64,000 nt of DNA from NCBI GenBank assembly GCA_016806645.1, contig JACSYO010002173.1, forward strand, positions 62,001-126,000, given 5' to 3'. The first letter of the stretch is position 1. Each line of letters begins with the position of its first letter. The notes beneath the pieces were generated by a model. It was not told where the DNA came from. It worked only from the letters and a program-made list of their open reading frames with translations, and ran no database searches. Below, piece after piece: positions 59,445 to 64,000 of this stretch. Origin of the DNA: Ophiodon elongatus. Taxonomy: Eukaryota; Chordata; Actinopteri; Perciformes; Hexagrammidae. The translations under genes were made by a program, and so were the position numbers.

Positions 59445-61847
59445 TCAGTTTGAAGCACTGGAACTAGCTGGATTCTTTTGACCACTGACATCCTGGGTCA
59501 CTTTTTTGAAGTAGAGCTCAGCGCGCAGTTCCTCAAAGCAGAATTCAGTGGCGCCGCTGAGCAGCAGCTCTTTACAGTACGTGCTCTGCTCCTGCAGTTT
59601 TCCCGATTCTGCTTCCTTCTGTTGCTGATGGTGCTCCTGTAGTCTCTTTAGAGGAGTCTCCTCTTTGCTGGGTTTACGTGCTGATAAAACTGTGTTCACT
59701 GCCGGGTTTATCTTACAAGGAGTCCTGAGGGGGTAGAAGGAAGATGCCAGATCATATCAAAGAAATCTTACTCACATAACCTGAGGAGGATAAACTCAGA
59801 TCAGACTTTACTTGGAAATAGGTCAGGAATAGGGCTTCAACTTACATTTATTTAAATTATTGAATAATCTGTTCATTATTTTTTTTAAACCAATTGTATA
59901 GTCTATTCAAAAGGCCAGAAGATAACTGTGATAAATGACCACAACCCATATAATATATTTTTTTGTTCCTAACACCTTCTTATAAAAAAAAAATATTTTT
60001 ATTGAACGTATAATGACAAGCAGCAAATCATCAATAATTGAGAAGTTATAACAGAATGTGCTTTACTTAATGATCAAAATTGTTTAATTTATTCATTTCA
60101 GTGATAGTCATTAGTTTTATGAATATGTGGCTTCTTATTATCATGAACCCGAATGTGTGATATAAATGAAATGTTCAGAGTTAGGGTTCCAAACTGCAGG
60201 TAAAAGTTAAGATTCTTGTCACTCACATTGTTGGCAGCTGGTCTGACTCTTCAACAAATGGTTGAAACGTGGGTTTGGGAGGCGGTGGGGCCATAACAGT
60301 ATGTCCAAATTTGGATTTTTGGGGGATCTGTGGGACAGACACATTAAATTAACATCACTGGATTACACTTCACACATTTAACAATCAAACAATTAACAGA
60401 ACACCTGCTTGTCTCATACCTTGACCTCAGACCATTTTTCCGGCCTCTGCTCGTTCTCCTTTGCCCTGGAAGTGGGAGGGGCCGCCCAAGACTCTAACTT
60501 GGGCTCTGAAGGGCCAGCACTTTGAGTCTTGTTCTCATCGAAGACCACCAACCGACTGTTTGAAGCATTGCCAAGGACAGGGGCACCATGTGACTGCATG
60601 CCTCCAGAAATACCTGTTCACAAAACAGACGTTAAAATGAAACAATTTTTTCTATTTAAAGATAATGCTGATATTGCGAACTGGGAATATCAGCTCAACG
60701 TTTCACAACAGATTTTCTTTGTTTATTCACATGCTTACTTCTTATTGAGGACCCCACTCTGTTGATGGGGGCGATGGCTTTCTTCTTTCCTCTGCGTTTG
60801 AGGTCGGCAAGAGAAACTCTCTCAGGTTGTTTCGGCTCCTCATCACTATTGTCCTCCTCCACATTCATCATTACCTGCCGGGACACGCGTGCCTGCAAAG
60901 CCCTACGAATAACAATACAAAAGATTGTGATTGTGCCGATATATTGCATTTTATAAAACTATATCTCAAACTTTACTGGATAAATTCGTACTTATGAAAC
61001 TGCAGGAGCTTCTCATGTGGCTCCGCACACTTCTTGAATCCTTCCTGGTAGACCAGGTCTGCTTTGCGACAGTTGCCCTGATTCTCATATTCTTCAGACC
61101 AGGCGATGTAGAGGGATGCCTGTGTCACTCCTATTCCCTGAGCCTGCATGTACCTGTATATGTCCAAGGGCTCCGGGCAGTTCTCTGCCTAATGACACAC
61201 AATACACATGTATAGTGATGGTTATTACTGCTGCATCAGTTTGTTAAAGTAGCAAACCCAGTCAGAGATTAAAATATTAAACGTACAAATTTGATCCAGA
61301 GTTCAACATAGCGAGGGTCTTCGTGATATTCCTTTTCCTCTGTGAATCGGGTCACGGCCCGTTCCAATATTGTGGCCAGGTTGCTCTCCTTTCCTCCTTG
61401 AGGGAAGGTTTGCTCTGTCCACTTAATATACCTGTAAAAGACAGAAACATGTGAGGATTAAAAATGAAACCTCTCAGATTTAAGAGCAGCACATACGAAT
61501 ACACTTTACTGTTGACATATTTGACTCACCGATCCCAAACATCAAGTGGATCATCTCCGTCATACATTCGCAGTTCAGACTCAAAGGCCCTGGAGAAACA
61601 AAAAGCCAGAAACCTCCATCATCATGAAAACTGCTATGGAAAAGTGTATGACAGAAATTGCTTTCACCCAATTGGGGCAAATTTCTTAAACAGATTATCC
61701 ATACTGTCTCTGCTGGTTGATGGCAGAGCTCAGTCCATCCTGTTGTTGACTGAGCGCCTGATGTAAGGCTGATACGTCTCTGCCTCGCCGCAGTGGCTGG
61801 ATGTTTTCTTTGCTTAGCTCCCATTCCACATCTCCTCCTTCTGCCAT
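59445..61847 (-). CDS. bub1b: BubR1 homologue lacking the kinase-like domain (Mad3-like)
   Basis: Spindle-checkpoint protein of the mitotic checkpoint complex, inhibiting APC/C-Cdc20. Coding exons in transcript order: 61705-61847, 61530-61589, 61287-61431, 60992-61188, 60739-60902, 60420-60613, 60227-60327, 59445-59724. All phases join, 427 residues; human BubR1 is about 1050. Present, in family order: KEN box 1 (13-15, in WELSKENIQPLR), TPR domain (about 48-190, with DPLDVWDRYIKWTEQ, FPQGGKESN, RKADLVYQEG), a D-box-like RVSL (210-213), an ABBA-like VVFDEN (259-264), KEN box 2 (288-290), TPCKI (336-340) and a GLEBS core FCFEELRAELYFKK (396-409) for Bub3. After GLEBS come 18 residues and a TGA. 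Missing are the internal Cdc20-binding region, the KARD/PP2A-B56 segment and the whole pseudokinase. A 5' UTR piece (61848-61869) is spliced to a distant first exon. Identity is sure; the natural C-terminus is inferred. Confidence 0.9.
59820..60090 (-). repeat. Dispersed repeat, reverse copy, in bub1b intron 7
   Basis: Begins AGGGCTTCAACTTACATTT and continues with TTATTGAATAATCTGTTCAT. This matches in reverse the ending of the repeat at 62280-62600, an interspersed element I recognise from percomorph genomes (forward form ends ...GTTAGTTGCAGCCCT). Confidence 0.55.
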
Positions 61848-61976
61848 TGTGGAAATCAAAACTGGATGCCTGCTAACACAAAGGTATCAGTGACTCAAAA
61901 TGCTATTATTTATTAAAACTTACACCATTGTAGTAACATGCTTTAACCAAGTTTCTGGAAATCAGGCTGGAGCTTT

Positions 61977-62049
61977 CAACCGCAAAGGGACTCGAAACCC
62001 CAAACTACTGTTCTAAAGTCAGCTGCCTTGTCCATTAGGCAAGGTAGTC
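61977..62049 (-). pseudogene. tRNA-Arg-like relic, anticodon position TTA
   Basis: On the minus strand a 73-base segment aligns to a cloverleaf in full: acceptor GACTACC, perfect D stem GCC/GGC around TAATGGACAA, anticodon arm GCTGA-CTTTAGA-ACAGT and T loop TTCGAGT. Box A is TTGCCTAATGG and box B GTTTCGAGTCC, each one base off consensus. The body resembles vertebrate tRNA-Arg (UCG/CCG type). The anticodon triplet is TTA, which would read UAA. The acceptor stem has two mispairs and one anticodon-stem pair is broken, so it is a decayed copy or the head of a SINE and not a working gene. Confidence 0.65.
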
Positions 62050-62279
62050 ACACCAAATGGATCTTTTAAAATTCAGAAGCGCAATGGTTTAGATGCTAAG
62101 TAGGACAGCGCTAACATCTGTTAAATGTGCATACTGTATAGCTGGGCCGTTTGCTTAAATTGTAGAGAAGTGTCAGAGTTAGTGGATCTAATGCCCAAAT
62201 TCTCCATAATAGTTGTTTCTACAGAGAATAATACTTACTAATATCTAAAACTCTCTTACATCTGCTCTGGTCTAGACTG

Positions 62280-62600
62280 ATGATATTTTCACTGAATACA
62301 ATTTGCGTAGATTTATTCGTTATTATTTAGGTCATTTATCAAGGAACGGTGCTCAACGTTCTATGGTTTCATCTCTTTTAATGTAAAAGTTTGTAGTTTT
62401 TCTCCTTTTATAGAATTGTAAAGTGTATATTTGGGGATTTTGGACTGTTGGTTGGACAAGACATTTGAAGAGGTCACCTTGAGCTTTCTATTACTGTTTT
62501 CTGCCATTTCATAATATGAACTAATCAATATAATCTAGAACATTATTTACAAATTAACTGATAAATAACATGATCGTTAGTCACAGCTCTAAATTGTTTT
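62280..62600 (+). repeat. Dispersed percomorph repeat, forward copy
   Basis: Landmarks: GGGGATTTTGGACTGTTGGT, TGGACAAGACATTTGAAGAG, TTTCTGCCATTTCATAATAT, ACTAATCAATATAATCTAGA, and an end reading ATGATCGTTAGTCACAGCTC. It is a diverged copy of the same family as 59820-60090, in opposite orientation. Confidence 0.55.
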
Positions 62601-62952
62601 ACACTTTATCCCGTTAGACCTTGGTGTAGCCTCCCAATAGATTCAAAAGCTTATGAAGTAGCATCATAATTATTAAAATAGAGATTTACTAACGTTATGC
62701 TGAGAAAATGTATCTTGCGCTGTAGTCCTGTCCTTTGACGTTTAGCTTCAGTTAATTGTGGATGTAATACACGTTCACATCTGTCCCTTATCAATATTAT
62801 TTATTATGCTCAATATAGTAATAATTATTATCACCATTTAGGGCGTAATTTGGTGCATGAGAGTTCAAAATGATAAAAGAAATCAAAACAGGGCAAATCA
62901 TATCACAGGAGTAATGGACTATTGGCATAAAGGAGTGTAACGTTAATAATAC

Positions 62953-62955
<3 letters not shown>

Positions 62956-62994
<39 letters not shown>

Positions 62995-63030
62995 TATATA
63001 TAACGCTATATAACACATATATACATAACA
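62956..63030. repeat. (AT)n microsatellite with flanking imperfect hairpin
   Basis: A pure AT run at 62956-62986 followed by GTGTGTGTTATATATAACGC and TATATAACACATATATAC, which can fold on itself. Confidence 0.85.
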
Positions 63031-63333
63031 TACTTTAATGTGTAGCTAGTTATAGGTTAACGTTTACAATCACAAACTGTTATAACGGATGTGTCTCGAG
63101 CTAAGTTGCTTATTTCAGTGAGGTTCGTTTCTGACGTTAATGACGTAGGCCGGGCTAACACGCTAGCTAACATTAGCTTCAGCTCGGTTGTTATCGTCGT
63201 TGTTTGCGCTTATCATCAACATTTACCAGTCAAACATGAAAACAAACCGATGATCTACAAACTACCGTCTTTTCATACCGAGTCTAGTCCTCCCGTGTCT
63301 CTGTCCCGGTTGTTTTCGTCACGGCTAACTCAC

Positions 63334-63628
63334 GTTATAGCGTTGTAACAGGAACACTGGTCGGTCGGTTCTGTGTTTCAAACCAGGACCGCGAGACGGT
63401 TTGGAGAGCGCTGATTGGAGGAGCCAGACACCGGAAGACGTGGATCAACGTCACACGCGTCTTCCGGAAGTGTTCCTGTTATGATTACAGCAACGTTGAA
63501 AGGTTGAAAATGGTTAGCTAGCAGCGAAATTACCTTCAATAGAGTCCGTTTTCTTCACACATTTACCAGCTGGAGCAATATCAGCTCATTTTAAACTGCC
63601 TGTCTCGTGATTATCTCCACGTGTCGGC
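63334..63628. promoter_or_regulatory. Shared promoter of bub1b (-) and zfyve19 (+)
   Basis: Head-to-head genes with transcription starts implied within about 300 bases. On the minus strand a CCAAT box (63418-63414) is followed 32 bases later by TTTGAA (63382-63377), a CHR element, the arrangement typical of G2/M genes bound by NF-Y and the DREAM/MMB complexes. Two ETS-type sites, CCGGAAG at 63431-63437 and the palindrome CTTCCGGAAG at 63461-63470, lie towards zfyve19. No TATA box is seen. The probable bub1b first exon ends at 63334. The zfyve19 leader precedes the ATG at 63629. Confidence 0.55.
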
Positions 63629-63912
63629 ATGGACAACCGTTGTTATTGTTGTGCATCAAAGTTCAGTCTGTTCAAGAAGGAGGTAAGACATTCCTGGATT
63701 ATATTAATAGCAAAGCATATTATATATATCTTCGTAGTTATGCATCTTAAACATAGTGAGGAAAGTAAAAGTAAGTGATTTTCGTTGCAGCTGGGCTGTA
63801 AGAGCTGCGGCCGCTCCTTCTGCTCCAGCTGTCTGACTCTCAGTGCTGTGGTGCCTCGCTGTGGCAGCACACAGCAGAGGGTCTGTAAGCAGTGTCACGG
63901 TAATCTGACAAG
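63629..63912 (+). CDS. zfyve19: Zinc finger FYVE domain protein 19, first two coding exons (partial)
   Basis: ZFYVE19 (ANCHR) binds PI3P and cooperates with VPS4 in the abscission checkpoint at the midbody. Coding exons 63629-63682 and 63791-63912 give the first 58 residues plus two bases; the gene continues beyond the window. The N-terminal FYVE-like finger is complete in its cysteines: Cys5/Cys8, Cys21/Cys24, Cys29/Cys32 and Cys50/Cys53, with CGRSFCSSC in the middle. The pattern MDNRCYCC..F.LFKKE matches human ZFYVE19 as I recall it (MESRCYGCA.KFTLFKKE). The start codon has a G at -3 and at +4, a good context. It is divergent from bub1b, with a shared promoter; both genes act in cell division. 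Identity is strong despite truncation by the window edge. Confidence 0.85.
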
Positions 63913-64000
63913 GTAAAGGTCAACCCGTGCAATATTATATAAATGTGGGTATACATTAGTCAAAGTAAACGCTGTTGCTCATTTTAATTTATTCTTTTTT

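Larger units (their letters stand above)
61870..63333 (-). other. bub1b intron 1 (5' UTR intron)
   Basis: Acceptor GTTAGCAG beside 61869 and a strong GTGAGT donor at 63333-63328 (minus strand) define a likely 1.46 kb intron in the 5' UTR. Inside are a tRNA-like relic (61977-62049), a dispersed repeat (62280-62600) and an AT microsatellite (62956-62986). Confidence 0.5.

Noticed and set aside
61977..62049. A functional tRNA gene
   Set aside because: Acceptor-stem and anticodon-stem mispairs, box A and box B changes and a stop-reading anticodon point to a relic.

Overview
The window is nuclear DNA of a ray-finned fish, most likely a percomorph teleost. The evidence is split genes with GT-AG introns, long CA/GT, GATA and AT microsatellites, and several dispersed repeats of a kind familiar from percomorph genomes. 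No bacterial, organellar or viral coding region was seen. All assignments come from reading the sequence and from remembered family and synteny knowledge; nothing was searched.

Layout, left to right: (1) 774-1055 (+), a probable 3' terminal exon of a gene that begins outside the window; position suggests ccdc9b. (2) inafm2 (-), intronless, 3419-4111. (3) plcb2 (+), 32 coding exons, 7072-24411, giving a 1280-residue phospholipase C-beta 2. (4) A 12.5 kb non-coding interval rich in repeats. (5) ankrd63 (+), a single-exon ankyrin-repeat gene, 36953-38563, with its own TATA promoter. (6) pak6 (-), eight coding exons, 40392-46919, 696 residues, tail-to-tail with ankrd63. (7) A 12.5 kb gene-poor interval with long CA/GT tracts. 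(8) A bub1b (BubR1) homologue (-), eight coding exons, 59445-61847. It stops just after the GLEBS motif and so has no kinase-like domain (427 residues). (9) The first two coding exons of zfyve19 (+), 63629-63912, running off the right edge and sharing a promoter region with bub1b.

The order and orientation bub1b-pak6-ankrd63-plcb2-inafm2 match, as I remember it, human 15q15.1, so the block is conserved vertebrate synteny. The genes do not form one pathway. plcb2 is a Gq/G-beta-gamma effector, pak6 a Cdc42 effector kinase, bub1b a spindle-checkpoint subunit and zfyve19 an abscission-checkpoint FYVE protein. The bub1b/zfyve19 pair is the only one that is both functionally related (cell division) and linked by a shared promoter.

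The most notable observation is the kinase-less, Mad3-like BubR1. Others are a near-perfect 104-bp palindrome at 35.3 kb, a probable GC-AG intron and a 160-residue Pro/Glu-rich exon in plcb2, a tRNA-Arg-like relic with a UAA-reading anticodon in bub1b intron 1, and several minisatellites and inverted repeat pairs.
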